9,861 nucleotides of DNA from Bacteroidales bacterium (GTDB taxonomy: Bacteria > Bacteroidota > Bacteroidia > Bacteroidales > Bacteroidaceae), in NCBI GenBank assembly GCA_004552155.1, contig SFPF01000013.1, forward strand, positions 1 to 9,861, written 5' to 3'. The notes beneath the pieces are model-generated. The model saw only the letters and a program-made list of their open reading frames with translations, was not told the origin of the DNA and did not search any database. Below, piece by piece: positions 1 through 7,239 of this stretch. Made by a program: the position numbers and the translations under genes. Within the stretch, counting starts at the first letter, position 1; each line of letters begins with the position of its first letter.

Positions 1-2
1 TC

Positions 3-239
3 GGCTGCTGCATGCCCTACTTAGAGCGGCAGCGGCAGGCGTTGCGCCGCTGCAACTTCAAGATGATGTGCCTCTACGCCGAGCGCGTGCCCGCTGCCGA
101 GGTGACTCGCCTGCTCAAAAAGCACGGCATGGACCGTTTCATTGCTTCGTGGGCGAACTTCCGAGCCTTGGACTTCGCGCAGCAGCGGTTCCTGGCGAAA
201 AGATATATATATGTAAGACTCCCAAAACAGTGCCGCTGA
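3..239 (+). CDS. C-terminal end of an unidentified protein, possibly a glycosyltransferase (5' end outside window)
   Basis: The reading frame is open from the left edge and ends with TGA at 237-239, so only about 78 C-terminal residues are visible. They are basic and aromatic-rich, with an RFIASWANF stretch and an RYIYVRL stretch near the end, and no membrane segment. This frame has the same GC-rich third positions as the genes downstream, while the overlapping frame is an arginine-rich shadow, so I take this frame as the real one. Its end overlaps the start of the wzy-like gene by 10 bases, so it probably belongs to the same operon. Basic, aromatic tails like this occur in cytoplasmic glycosyltransferases of polysaccharide clusters, but no catalytic motif is in view. 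The function is therefore only a guess from context. Confidence 0.6.
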   Translation, partial: GCCMPYLERQRQALRRCNFKMMCLYAERVPAAEVTRLLKKHGMDRFIASWANFRALDFAQQRFLAKRYIYVRLPKQCR

Positions 240-1411
240 AACTTTCGACATATTGCCTGCTGTTTGTGCCATTTTTCCTGCTCTTCTACTCCGAGCCGGT
301 AAATATGGGCGGCATGCCCTTGTCGCAGCTGTGGAAGTTGCCCCTGGCAGGCTATATGCTCTACATCGTGTTCCAGTATCGCAGCAAGCCTGCGCCCCTG
401 TGGACGCAGACACAATACTGGATTTCGTTTAAGAGCCTCTTCAACGCTGGCACGGTGACCGACCTCATCACCAATGTGCAGGCGAGCATCAAGTTCCTCT
501 TCCTCCCCCTGCTGTTCAGTTTCGTGCAAACGCAGATTAAGGCAAAGGAAACCTTGGAGAAGACCCTGCTCACGCTGTGCCAATACTTCGTTCTGACGAA
601 TATCCCCATCTTTCTCGGCTTGCCGATGCTCAGTTCGGGGCATGACTACGGCACTTTCGTGGCTTACTCCGGCATCTTTCAAAATCAGCACGCCATGTCG
701 GTGATTATGGGCATTTGCATCGCCGTTATCTTGCACTTCTTCAAGATGGGGCGGTTTGAAACACGCTCGGAAAAGGTCTATAACGTCTTTGTCCTGGCCA
801 TCGCCGCCTATGCCATGTACTTGGGCTTTGCCCGCACGGGCTGGCTGATGTGCCTCTTGGCCATCTTCGTACTCTTTTGGCCGAAAGATACGACTGTGCG
901 CCAGTGGTTTGGCATTATAGGCATTAGTGCTGTACTCGTTAGCGGTGTTACGTACATGATGCTCACGAACGAGATGTTCCGCGACCGCATTATGGGCAAC
1001 AATCTGCAAACCCACGAGAAGGTGAATATAGACTCGGGACGCAGCGAATACTCGGCAGCCGCCCTCGAACGCTATGCCAACGGCACGCTCTTGGAACAAA
1101 TCATTGGCATGTCCACGCAAGACGAGATGGACTACATCCTGCTCAAGACACGCAACCGCGTGGGAGCGCACAATGGCTTTGTGGATATGCTGGCACGCAA
1201 CGGCATCGTCGGCCTGCTGCTTATGTTTCTGATGCTCATCGCGCTCTTCGCGTTTATCCGCAGGCGCAAGCAGTGCCCCACGTATCGCCTCGCCCTCGCG
1301 CTTTGGCTGATGAATTTTTCATTTCAGGTGACGCAAGGCGGCTCGATGTTCCACACCGATTTGCTCTACGCCCTCACCTTTTGCCTGCTTGAAGAAGAAT
1401 ATATTGCATAA
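230..1411 (+). CDS. Wzy/O-antigen ligase-like polysaccharide polymerase, integral membrane protein
   Basis: This is a 393-residue protein with many hydrophobic segments, the first at about residues 6-21 (LSTYCLLFVPFFLLFY). It resembles the Wzy_C/O-antigen ligase family. It has an arginine in a membrane-proximal ARTGW motif (R202). It then has a large hydrophilic loop with GRSEYSAAALERYANG, and an AHNGFVDMLARNGIVGLL motif (H314, N315) leading into late transmembrane helices. In this family these residues lie in the periplasmic loop that handles undecaprenyl-linked glycans. The enzyme would join repeat units in the inner membrane, or ligate glycan to an acceptor. The GTG at 230 is the chosen start because it keeps the first helix. 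The next in-frame ATG (305) would delete that helix, and the frame upstream to 68 is a shadow of the preceding gene. Polymerase and ligase cannot be told apart by sequence alone, but a position among glycosyltransferases favours polymerase. Confidence 0.82.
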   Translation: MPLKLSTYCLLFVPFFLLFYSEPVNMGGMPLSQLWKLPLAGYMLYIVFQYRSKPAPLWTQTQYWISFKSLFNAGTVTDLITNVQASIKFLFLPLLFSFVQTQIKAKETLEKTLLTLCQYFVLTNIPIFLGLPMLSSGHDYGTFVAYSGIFQNQHAMSVIMGICIAVILHFFKMGRFETRSEKVYNVFVLAIAAYAMYLGFARTGWLMCLLAIFVLFWPKDTTVRQWFGIIGISAVLVSGVTYMMLTNEMFRDRIMGNNLQTHEKVNIDSGRSEYSAAALERYANGTLLEQIIGMSTQDEMDYILLKTRNRVGAHNGFVDMLARNGIVGLLLMFLMLIALFAFIRRRKQCPTYRLALALWLMNFSFQVTQGGSMFHTDLLYALTFCLLEEEYIA

Positions 1412-1464
1412 ATAATAAAAAAAATGTTGCCGCTTAAAGACTACATAAGACTGGGTCAGTAGCG

Positions 1465-1497
1465 CTATATATATAATATTGTATAGAGAAATAATAT
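1465..1497 (+). promoter_or_regulatory. AT-rich leader of the tandem glycosyltransferase gene
   Basis: The 86-base gap 1412-1497 ends in a run of alternating T and A followed by AATATTGTAT, ending directly at the ATG at 1498. No Shine-Dalgarno sequence is present. This is usual in Bacteroidetes, where A/T-rich leaders support initiation. TAATATTG within it matches the Bacteroidetes -7 element TAnnTTTG at all but one fixed position, but I see no convincing -33 TTTG. A very similar stretch (ATATATATATTGTAT) stands just before wecC at 4880. The gap also holds a 12-codon ORF at 1424-1462 that I do not regard as a gene. A promoter here is possible but not shown. Confidence 0.35.
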
Positions 1498-3567
1498 ATG
1501 AAACTCCTCATCGTAGCACCATCATCACAGTTAACGGGTGGCGTGGCGTTCCACTACAAAGGCCTGCAACCGCATTGGGCCTCCGAGGTGCGCTATGCTC
1601 GCTACGGGAAGCGGCCGCGCGTTCCCGCCGCGCTTTGCCTGCTGCCCGATTTGCTGGTCTACGTGTGGCTGTTGCTGACCTACCGTCCCGACGTTGTGGT
1701 CGTCAATCCATCGTTCCGCCCCTACCAACTCGTGCGTGACGGCGCGTATCTTCTTTTGGCGCGAACCTTTTGCTGCAAGGTTGCGGCGTGGTTTCACGGC
1801 TGGGACGGCAAGTTTGCCGAGCGTTGCATTGCTTCGCCGGGTATGGTGCGCCGGGTGTTTGGCAAATGCTCGCTCATCTACGTGCTTTGCAGCGACTTCC
1901 GCGAGCAGTTGCGGGCTATGGGAATCAGCGTGCCCGTGCTGTTGAGTTCCACGGTGGTGGATGATAGCCTTTTGGAGGGTTATGATAATGGCAGGCGCAG
2001 TGGAGAACTGAAAAATATCCTTTATCTCGCCCGCATCGACCGAGCCAAAGGCATTTTTCAAGCAATAGATGCTTTTGCCCTTGCAAGGAAGAAATTCTCC
2101 CACCTCACACTCACCATTTGTGGCAGCAGCGAAGACGCGGCGGCTGTGGAGGAAGTGAAGAATTATGTGCAGAAAATCGGTTTGAGCGACTGCATCACGT
2201 TTCAGGGTGCGGTCTACGGCGAGCGCAAATGGCAGGCCTACGCCGCCGGCGACCTTTACCTCCTGCCTTCCTACGGCGAAGGCATGGCGACCTCCGTGCT
2301 CGAAGCCCTGGCATTCGGCCTGCCCGTTATCAGCACGCCCTACGGCGGCATCAAGGACTATTTCGCCGACGGCGAGATGGGGTTCCTCATCGCGTCGCAC
2401 CGCCCAGAAGATTTTGCCGCCAAGATAGAATGGCTGGCGGCGCACCCCGAAGACAGCCTCCGCATCAGCCGCAACAATAGCGCGTATGCCGCGCAGCATT
2501 TCCTGGCATCCAAGGTGGCGGCAAAGTTTGAAAGCGACCTCCGCGAGCATTGCCTTGCGGCGCAAACGCCGATGATTGTTTCGGTCTACCCGTATTTCGG
2601 CAACGCTGGCGGGGCGCAGAACGTGACAATGCAGCTGGCTAAGCAGTTGAACGCCGAAACGCCCATCGTGCTTGCCGAAACGCCCAGTTCGCAAGTGCCG
2701 GCGCAATACGCAGAAGGGGCACGGTTTGAGAAGTTCGGTTATCGTTCTGTGAAACGCCTTGCAGATAAGCGCACCGTCTTTATCTCGCACCACCGCAAAA
2801 CGACTTTGCAACTTCTCCTGCTGCAACTCTTGCTGCTGCGGCGGATAAAAGTGATACACGTGGCGCACAGCGTGTTCAACAACCTGCGCTGGCTCGCCCT
2901 TTTCCCCAAGCACGTGGTGGCGGTGTCCGAGACCGTGAGGCGCAACCTGATTGAGTATTTCCGTGTGCCCGAGAAAAATGTCCGCGTCATCTACAACGGC
3001 ATTCCCGACCGCCCCGCCGCCGCAGCGCAAGCCCGTCGCGGCGAAGAGATAAAGGTGCTTCATGCCGGCAAAGTCTGTGCTTTGAAGCGTCAGGTTGCTT
3101 TGGCTGAAGCCTTGCGCGGACGGCTGCCGCAGCATGTGCAGTTGCATTTTGCCGGCGACGGACCTGATGCCGACCGGCTCAAAGCAGCCATCGGCGCGGA
3201 CGGGCAGATGAAATATTTGGGCTATGTGCCTGCCGAAGATCTTTGGGAGCGTTACGACTACGTGCTGCTCTTTTCCGAGAAGGAAGGTTTGCCGCTCACG
3301 CTCCTCGAGGCCTGCCGCGTGGGTCTGCCGATGATAACCAACGATATCCCTGCCGCGCTCGAAATCAACGAAGACGGCCGCACGGGGTTTGTTTTCAGCA
3401 ATATCTCCGACCTTGCTGTCGGCATCGCCCGCCTGCCCCGTCCCTGCGATGAGGCTTATGCCGCCCTCTCGAAAGCGGCGCGGGAAAAATATGAGCGGCA
3501 GTTTCGCGAGGATCATATGATAGCGCAATATAAGGACGTAATAAAAGCAGTTTGCAACCATGGATAA
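1498..3567 (+). CDS. Tandem GT4-GT4 glycosyltransferase fusion
   Basis: This 689-residue cytoplasmic protein contains two complete GT-B glycosyltransferase units of the GT4 (glycosyl transferase group 1) family in one frame. The first covers about residues 1-355. It opens with MKLLIVAPSSQLTGGVA, has the diphosphate-binding pair R179/K184 in LYLARIDRAKG, and the E-x7-E motif E261/E269 in YGEGMATSVLEALAFG. The second starts near M359 (IVSVYPYFGNAGGAQN). It has HAGKVCALKR (K525/K530) and a second E-x7-E, E596/E604, in SEKEGLPLTLLEACRVG. Single GT4 enzymes are usually about 350-400 residues, so this is two enzymes in length and content. Both sites look intact, which suggests two successive retaining transfers during repeat-unit assembly. 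Donor and acceptor sugars cannot be read from sequence. The 3' end overlaps the next gene by 8 bases, which suggests coupled translation. Confidence 0.9.
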   Translation: MKLLIVAPSSQLTGGVAFHYKGLQPHWASEVRYARYGKRPRVPAALCLLPDLLVYVWLLLTYRPDVVVVNPSFRPYQLVRDGAYLLLARTFCCKVAAWFHGWDGKFAERCIASPGMVRRVFGKCSLIYVLCSDFREQLRAMGISVPVLLSSTVVDDSLLEGYDNGRRSGELKNILYLARIDRAKGIFQAIDAFALARKKFSHLTLTICGSSEDAAAVEEVKNYVQKIGLSDCITFQGAVYGERKWQAYAAGDLYLLPSYGEGMATSVLEALAFGLPVISTPYGGIKDYFADGEMGFLIASHRPEDFAAKIEWLAAHPEDSLRISRNNSAYAAQHFLASKVAAKFESDLREHCLAAQTPMIVSVYPYFGNAGGAQNVTMQLAKQLNAETPIVLAETPSSQVPAQYAEGARFEKFGYRSVKRLADKRTVFISHHRKTTLQLLLLQLLLLRRIKVIHVAHSVFNNLRWLALFPKHVVAVSETVRRNLIEYFRVPEKNVRVIYNGIPDRPAAAAQARRGEEIKVLHAGKVCALKRQVALAEALRGRLPQHVQLHFAGDGPDADRLKAAIGADGQMKYLGYVPAEDLWERYDYVLLFSEKEGLPLTLLEACRVGLPMITNDIPAALEINEDGRTGFVFSNISDLAVGIARLPRPCDEAYAALSKAAREKYERQFREDHMIAQYKDVIKAVCNHG

Positions 3568-4258
3568 GATAAACTTGAAAGGAATTGAGGTATATCCTTT
3601 CGCCTCGGCGGAGCAAATCATAGACTTTGCCTTGCAACGCCCCGGCATTCTCGTGGCCGTCAATGCCGAGAAGGTGCTCAACGCCACGCCGCAGTTGCGC
3701 AGTCTCATCAACCGCAACATCGGCTACTGCGACGGCATCGGCCCTGTGCTTGCCTTGCGCCGCATGGGCTGCAAGCACGTGGCGAAAGTGGCGGGCTGCG
3801 AACTGTGGCTGCACATCGTGCGCCGCTGCCACAGCAACAAAAGTTTCTATCTCGTGGGCGGCACGCAGAAAGTTATCGACGCCACTGTGGCCCGCTTGCG
3901 GAAAGACTTTCCCGACATCGACATCGCGGGCTATCGCAACGGCTACCTCTCTTCCCACGCCGAGGAAGATGCCCTGATTGCCGACATTGCCGAAAAGAAG
4001 CCCGACTTCGTGTTTGTGGCAATGGGTTCGCCGCGGCAGGAATTGCTGATGGAAGAGATGCAGAAGCGTCACAATGCAGTTTATCAGGGACTTGGCGGTA
4101 GTTTCGACGTTTACACCGGCCGCGTGAAGCGTGCTCCTGAGGCGTGGGTGCGTTGCAATGCCGAGTGGCTCTATCGCCTGCTCCACCAGCCCGCACGCAT
4201 CAAGCGCCAACTGCCGCTCGTGAAATTTGCTTATTGGATTGCTGCCAAGAAATTTTGA
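3560..4258 (+). CDS. WecG/TagA/CpsF family (GT26) glycosyltransferase
   Basis: This 232-residue protein has the full set of GT26 signatures. They are VAVNAEKVL with N35, YCDGIGPVLALRRMG with D58, FYLVGGTQ at 97-103, VAMGSPRQE at 153-161, LGGSFDVYTGRVKRAP at 178-193 and AEWLYRLL near 201-208. In characterised relatives (TagA in wall teichoic acid, WecG in enterobacterial common antigen) the enzyme adds ManNAc or ManNAcA to a lipid-linked amino sugar at the cytoplasmic face of the membrane. The equivalents of N35 and D58 are active-site residues. The basic C-terminal tail (ARIKRQLPLVKFAYWIAAKKF in part) fits the membrane-binding tail of the family. Genes for UDP-ManNAcA synthesis lie two genes downstream, so ManNAcA is the best donor guess. 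Its ATG lies inside the end of the GT4 fusion gene (8-base overlap). Confidence 0.92.
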   Translation: MDKINLKGIEVYPFASAEQIIDFALQRPGILVAVNAEKVLNATPQLRSLINRNIGYCDGIGPVLALRRMGCKHVAKVAGCELWLHIVRRCHSNKSFYLVGGTQKVIDATVARLRKDFPDIDIAGYRNGYLSSHAEEDALIADIAEKKPDFVFVAMGSPRQELLMEEMQKRHNAVYQGLGGSFDVYTGRVKRAPEAWVRCNAEWLYRLLHQPARIKRQLPLVKFAYWIAAKKF

Positions 4259-4268
4259 GATAGTTTTT

Positions 4269-4274
4269 AAGGAG
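4269..4274 (+). promoter_or_regulatory. Shine-Dalgarno site that fixes the sugar transferase start
   Basis: AAGGAG lies 9 bases before the ATG at 4284. It is the clearest Shine-Dalgarno sequence in the Bacteroidales part, where most genes lack one. It argues for 4284 over the in-frame ATGs at 4227 (inside the previous gene) and 4275 (directly abutting the site). Confidence 0.65.
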
Positions 4275-4283
4275 ATGAAGACT

Positions 4284-4856
4284 ATGTATGCACGGTATTT
4301 CAAAAGATTGTTTGACATCTTGCTTGCCTTGATGTCGCTCTTTGTGCTGTTTATTCCCTTGTCGGTTATTGCACTGATCACAAAGATAGACACTCCGGGG
4401 CCTGCCTTCTTCTTACAAGAGCGCTTCGGCAGGGGGCGCAGGCCTTTCAAAATCGTAAAGTTCCGCTCCATGCCTGTCACTATCCCGAAGAATCTGCCCA
4501 CTAGCGCCATTACCGACCCGATGCTCACAAGGTGGGAACGGTGGTTGAGGAAGACCTCGATTGACGAATTGCCGCAAATTTGGAACATATTGAAAGGCGA
4601 CATGAGTTTCGTAGGCCCCCGCCCCGTGATAACGAGGGAAACCGACCTGATAGACGAGCGTGAGAAATACGGCGCCAACGATGTGCTTCCCGGGCTTACG
4701 GGCTGGGCGCAGATCAACGGTCGCGATGAACTGGATATTGTTACTAAGGCACGCTTCGACGGTGAATATGCCGCTAATATCAGTTTCTCTTTCGACGTGT
4801 TCTGTCTGTTCAAAACCGCTTGGAAAGTAATTGCTCAGCGTGATATAAAACATTGA
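4284..4856 (+). CDS. Monotopic phosphoglycosyl transferase (bacterial sugar transferase), priming enzyme
   Basis: This 190-residue protein belongs to the bacterial sugar transferase family (PF02397; PglC/WcaJ catalytic domain). It has a basic N-terminus (MYARYFKRLFD) and one hydrophobic stretch at about residues 12-33, which in PglC forms a re-entrant membrane helix. It continues with DTPGPAFFLQERFGRG and PFKIVKFRSM. The catalytic Asp-Glu pair is D94/E95 in TSIDELPQIWNILKGDMSFVGPRP, and the late motif is PGLTGWAQINGRD. It transfers a sugar-1-phosphate from a nucleotide sugar to undecaprenyl phosphate, the first committed step of repeat-unit assembly. The length matches the minimal PglC-type enzyme rather than long WcaJ forms with extra N-terminal helices. 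The sugar is not identifiable here. Its 25-base spacing from the GT26 stop indicates the same operon. Confidence 0.93.
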   Translation: MYARYFKRLFDILLALMSLFVLFIPLSVIALITKIDTPGPAFFLQERFGRGRRPFKIVKFRSMPVTIPKNLPTSAITDPMLTRWERWLRKTSIDELPQIWNILKGDMSFVGPRPVITRETDLIDEREKYGANDVLPGLTGWAQINGRDELDIVTKARFDGEYAANISFSFDVFCLFKTAWKVIAQRDIKH

Positions 4857-4879
4857 AACCTTATTAATATATATATTGT

Positions 4880-6088
4880 ATGGTAAACGTTATCGGATTA
4901 GGATATATCGGCCTGCCCACGGCTTTGATGCTTGCAGCGCACGGCGTTGAGGTGGTAGGCACAGATTTGAACGAGGCATTGGTCGGTAAACTTGCCGCTG
5001 GCGAATTGACCTTTGAGGAAAAGGGACTGGACAGCCTCTTTGAAGATGCCCGCGCGGGGGGAATCCGTTTTTCCACGGAATACCAGCGCGCAGAGGTGTA
5101 TATAGTCTCCGTACCCACGCCTTACGACAAGCACACAAAGAAGGCCGACGCTTCTTATGTCGTGGCTGCTGTGAAGACTTTGCTGAAAGTCGCGCCGAAA
5201 GACGCGATTGCGGTGATTGAGTCTACTATTTCGCCTGGTACGATCGACCGCGAAATCCGTCCGCTCCTCGACGGCGCATCGCTTCACTTGGCGCACGCCC
5301 CCGAAAGGATTATCCCGGGCAATATGATCTACGAATTGCTCCACAACAACCGCACCATCGGTGCTGACAGCCCCGAGCAGGGCGAGAAGATACGCCAGTT
5401 GTATGCCTCTTTCTGTAAGGGCGAAATCACGCTTACCGATATCCGCTCGGCGGAGATGACGAAAGTGGTGGAAAACGCCTACCGTGCCGTGAACATCGCC
5501 TTTGCCAACGAACTTTCCCGCATTTGCCGCCACGACGGGCTGGACGTGTTCAATATTATCAATATCTGCAACAAGCACCCCCGCGTCAACATCTTAAATC
5601 CTGGTCCTGGCGTGGGCGGCCACTGCATCTCGGTCGACCCGTGGTTCCTCGTGGGCGATTATCCCCAGTTGACCAAGGTGATTGGCGCGTGCATGTTTAC
5701 CAATGACAGCCAGCCGCTCTTCGTTTTGAGGCGCATACGCGAGGTGATGGCCGAGAACGGCATCACGGATCCGCGCCGCGTGGGGCTTTACGGCATTACC
5801 TATAAAGAGAATGTCGATGACTATCGCGAGTCGCCTACATTGCAGTTGCTCGAAGCCCAAGAACATTGCCTCGGTGTTCCGCTCAAATGCTACGACCCTT
5901 ACCTCGAAGACCGCGCTGTGGTAGAGAGCCAAGTCGCTGACTTCGACGAGTTCCTGAAAGATACCGACTTGGTGGTGCTTATGGTGAAGCACGACCATAT
6001 TACCCGCAACTGGGATAGGCTCGAAGGCAAGGCCGTGCTCGATTGCCACCACTTCTGTCCGCTTACAGAGAAGGTTTATCGTCTTTAA
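4880..6088 (+). CDS. wecC: UDP-N-acetyl-D-mannosamine dehydrogenase (WecC-like nucleotide-sugar dehydrogenase)
   Basis: This 402-residue NAD-dependent enzyme oxidises C6 of a UDP-sugar in two steps. The N-terminal Rossmann fold has GLGYIG (residues 6-11) and the VSVPTPYDKHTKKAD segment. The central domain has EMTKVVENAYRAVNIAFANE (K195, N199). The catalytic cysteine is C249 in GPGVGGHCISVDPWFL. The GHCISVDPWF form, rather than the GSCFPKD form of UDP-glucose dehydrogenases, points to the WecC/UDP-ManNAc group. The C-terminal domain has GITYKENVDDYRESP. Length is close to that of E. coli WecC. The wecB-like gene follows after 7 bases, so the pair would convert UDP-GlcNAc through UDP-ManNAc to UDP-ManNAcA. 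The leader before the ATG is a TA-alternating tract without a Shine-Dalgarno sequence. A related amino-sugar substrate such as UDP-GalNAc or UDP-GlcNAc cannot be excluded. Confidence 0.92.
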   Translation: MVNVIGLGYIGLPTALMLAAHGVEVVGTDLNEALVGKLAAGELTFEEKGLDSLFEDARAGGIRFSTEYQRAEVYIVSVPTPYDKHTKKADASYVVAAVKTLLKVAPKDAIAVIESTISPGTIDREIRPLLDGASLHLAHAPERIIPGNMIYELLHNNRTIGADSPEQGEKIRQLYASFCKGEITLTDIRSAEMTKVVENAYRAVNIAFANELSRICRHDGLDVFNIINICNKHPRVNILNPGPGVGGHCISVDPWFLVGDYPQLTKVIGACMFTNDSQPLFVLRRIREVMAENGITDPRRVGLYGITYKENVDDYRESPTLQLLEAQEHCLGVPLKCYDPYLEDRAVVESQVADFDEFLKDTDLVVLMVKHDHITRNWDRLEGKAVLDCHHFCPLTEKVYRL

Positions 6089-6095
6089 GAAGAAT

Positions 6096-7199
6096 ATGCC
6101 GTTTAGAAAAAAGATAATGCTCGTTTTCGGCACGCGCCCCGAGGCCATCAAAATGGCTCCGCTCGTCCTTGCGTTGCAGGCAGCACCTGCGCGCTTCCGC
6201 ACCGTGGTTTGCGTCACGGGCCAGCATCGCGAGATGCTCGACGGCGTGATGCGTTTCTTCGGTATCCGTCCCGACTACGACCTGAACATCATGAAAGACG
6301 GGCAGACTCTGGAAGATGTGACCACGCGCGTGCTGCTCGGAATGCGCGATGTGCTTGAGCAGGAGAGGCCCGACATCGTGTTGGTGCATGGAGATACCAC
6401 CACCTCCATGGCTGCCGCCCTCGCCGCCTTTTACAGGCAAATCCCCGTGGGGCATGTCGAGGCCGGACTGCGTACATATAATATATATAGTCCGTGGCCG
6501 GAAGAAATGAATCGGCAAATCACGGCGCGTATCGCCGCCTGGCATTTCGCGCCCACGGAGCAAAGCCGCCGCCACCTCCTTTCAGAGGGCATCAGCCCCG
6601 ACAAAATCTTCGTGACGGGCAACACTGTAATCGATGCCCTGCACCTCGCTGTGCAGCGCGTGGGCACAGCGGCGGCGGAGACGGGCGCAGGCCGCATGGT
6701 GCTGATTACGGGGCATCGCCGCGAGAACTTCGGCAAGGGTTTCGCCCACGCTTTCCACGCCATCAAGGTCTTGCTGCAAAAATACCCCGACGTGACGTTT
6801 GTCTACCCCGTCCACCCCAACCCCAACGTGCGCCAAGCCCTGCACGCCGCCCTCGGCGATGCCGCGCAATACCCCAACCTGCGGCTGATGCCGCCGCCCG
6901 ACTATCCCGACTTCGTGCGCCTCATGGCCAGTTGTACGCTTGTGCTCACCGATAGCGGCGGCATTCAGGAAGAAGCCCCTGCACTGGGCAAGCCCGTGCT
7001 GGTGATGCGCGACACTTCCGAACGCCCCGAAGCCATTGCCGCAGGCACGGCGCGGTTGGTCGGTACGGACAGCGAGCGTATCATTAGCGTGGTTTCCGAA
7101 CTTTTGGATAATCCCGAGGCGTACCGCCACATGAGCCGCGCTATCAATCCCTTTGGCGACGGCAAGGCATGTGCCCGCATCATTGCGGCATTGCATTGA
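6096..7199 (+). CDS. wecB: UDP-N-acetylglucosamine 2-epimerase (non-hydrolysing)
   Basis: This 367-residue protein interconverts UDP-GlcNAc and UDP-ManNAc in the cytoplasm. It shows the family's motifs in order: FGTRPEAIKMAPL (residues 11-23), TGQHREMLD, VHGDTTTSMAAALAAF (D100), GHVEAGLRT (E122), SPWPEEMNR (E136/E137), TGNTVIDAL, TGHRRENFG (H207) and TDSGGIQEEAPALGKPVLVMR. The Asp, Glu and His residues correspond to the catalytic and substrate-binding set of E. coli WecB, and the length agrees. The ATG at 6096 follows the dehydrogenase stop by 7 bases and has only a weak purine-rich AAGAAG before it. ATG 6117 would remove the lead-in to the first strand. It supplies the substrate of the adjacent dehydrogenase. 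A short AT-rich island (6475-6489) sits in otherwise GC-rich coding DNA and does not interrupt the frame. Confidence 0.95.
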   Translation: MPFRKKIMLVFGTRPEAIKMAPLVLALQAAPARFRTVVCVTGQHREMLDGVMRFFGIRPDYDLNIMKDGQTLEDVTTRVLLGMRDVLEQERPDIVLVHGDTTTSMAAALAAFYRQIPVGHVEAGLRTYNIYSPWPEEMNRQITARIAAWHFAPTEQSRRHLLSEGISPDKIFVTGNTVIDALHLAVQRVGTAAAETGAGRMVLITGHRRENFGKGFAHAFHAIKVLLQKYPDVTFVYPVHPNPNVRQALHAALGDAAQYPNLRLMPPPDYPDFVRLMASCTLVLTDSGGIQEEAPALGKPVLVMRDTSERPEAIAAGTARLVGTDSERIISVVSELLDNPEAYRHMSRAINPFGDGKACARIIAALH

Positions 7200-7239
7200 T
7201 TATTGAGGCGATAGCCTTTGATAGATAACCTACAACGAT

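Noticed and set aside
68..229. N-terminal extension of the wzy-like protein back to an ATG at 68
   Set aside because: The extension is arginine-rich, has no homology-like pattern, and overlaps the real coding frame that ends at 239. The membrane protein starts naturally at about 230.
1424..1462. 12-codon ORF (MLPLKDYIRLGQ) before the GT4 fusion gene, as a leader peptide
   Set aside because: No ribosome binding site, no attenuator hairpin after it, and no runs of regulatory codons. An ORF of this length is expected by chance.
1531..3720. Long - strand ORF of 729 codons opposite the GT4 fusion, with similar long ones opposite the wzy-like gene (74-1171) and at 3395-4813
   Set aside because: Histidine-, arginine- and alanine-rich shadows of GC-rich coding DNA. 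The + strand frames carry clear enzyme motifs.
7203..7220. Small hairpin AGGC-GATA-GCCT and a near TAnnTTTG promoter between wecB and the OmpA-like gene
   Set aside because: The stem is only four base pairs and has no T run, so it is not a terminator. TAGCCTTTG has one base too many for the -7 element, and no -33 element is visible.
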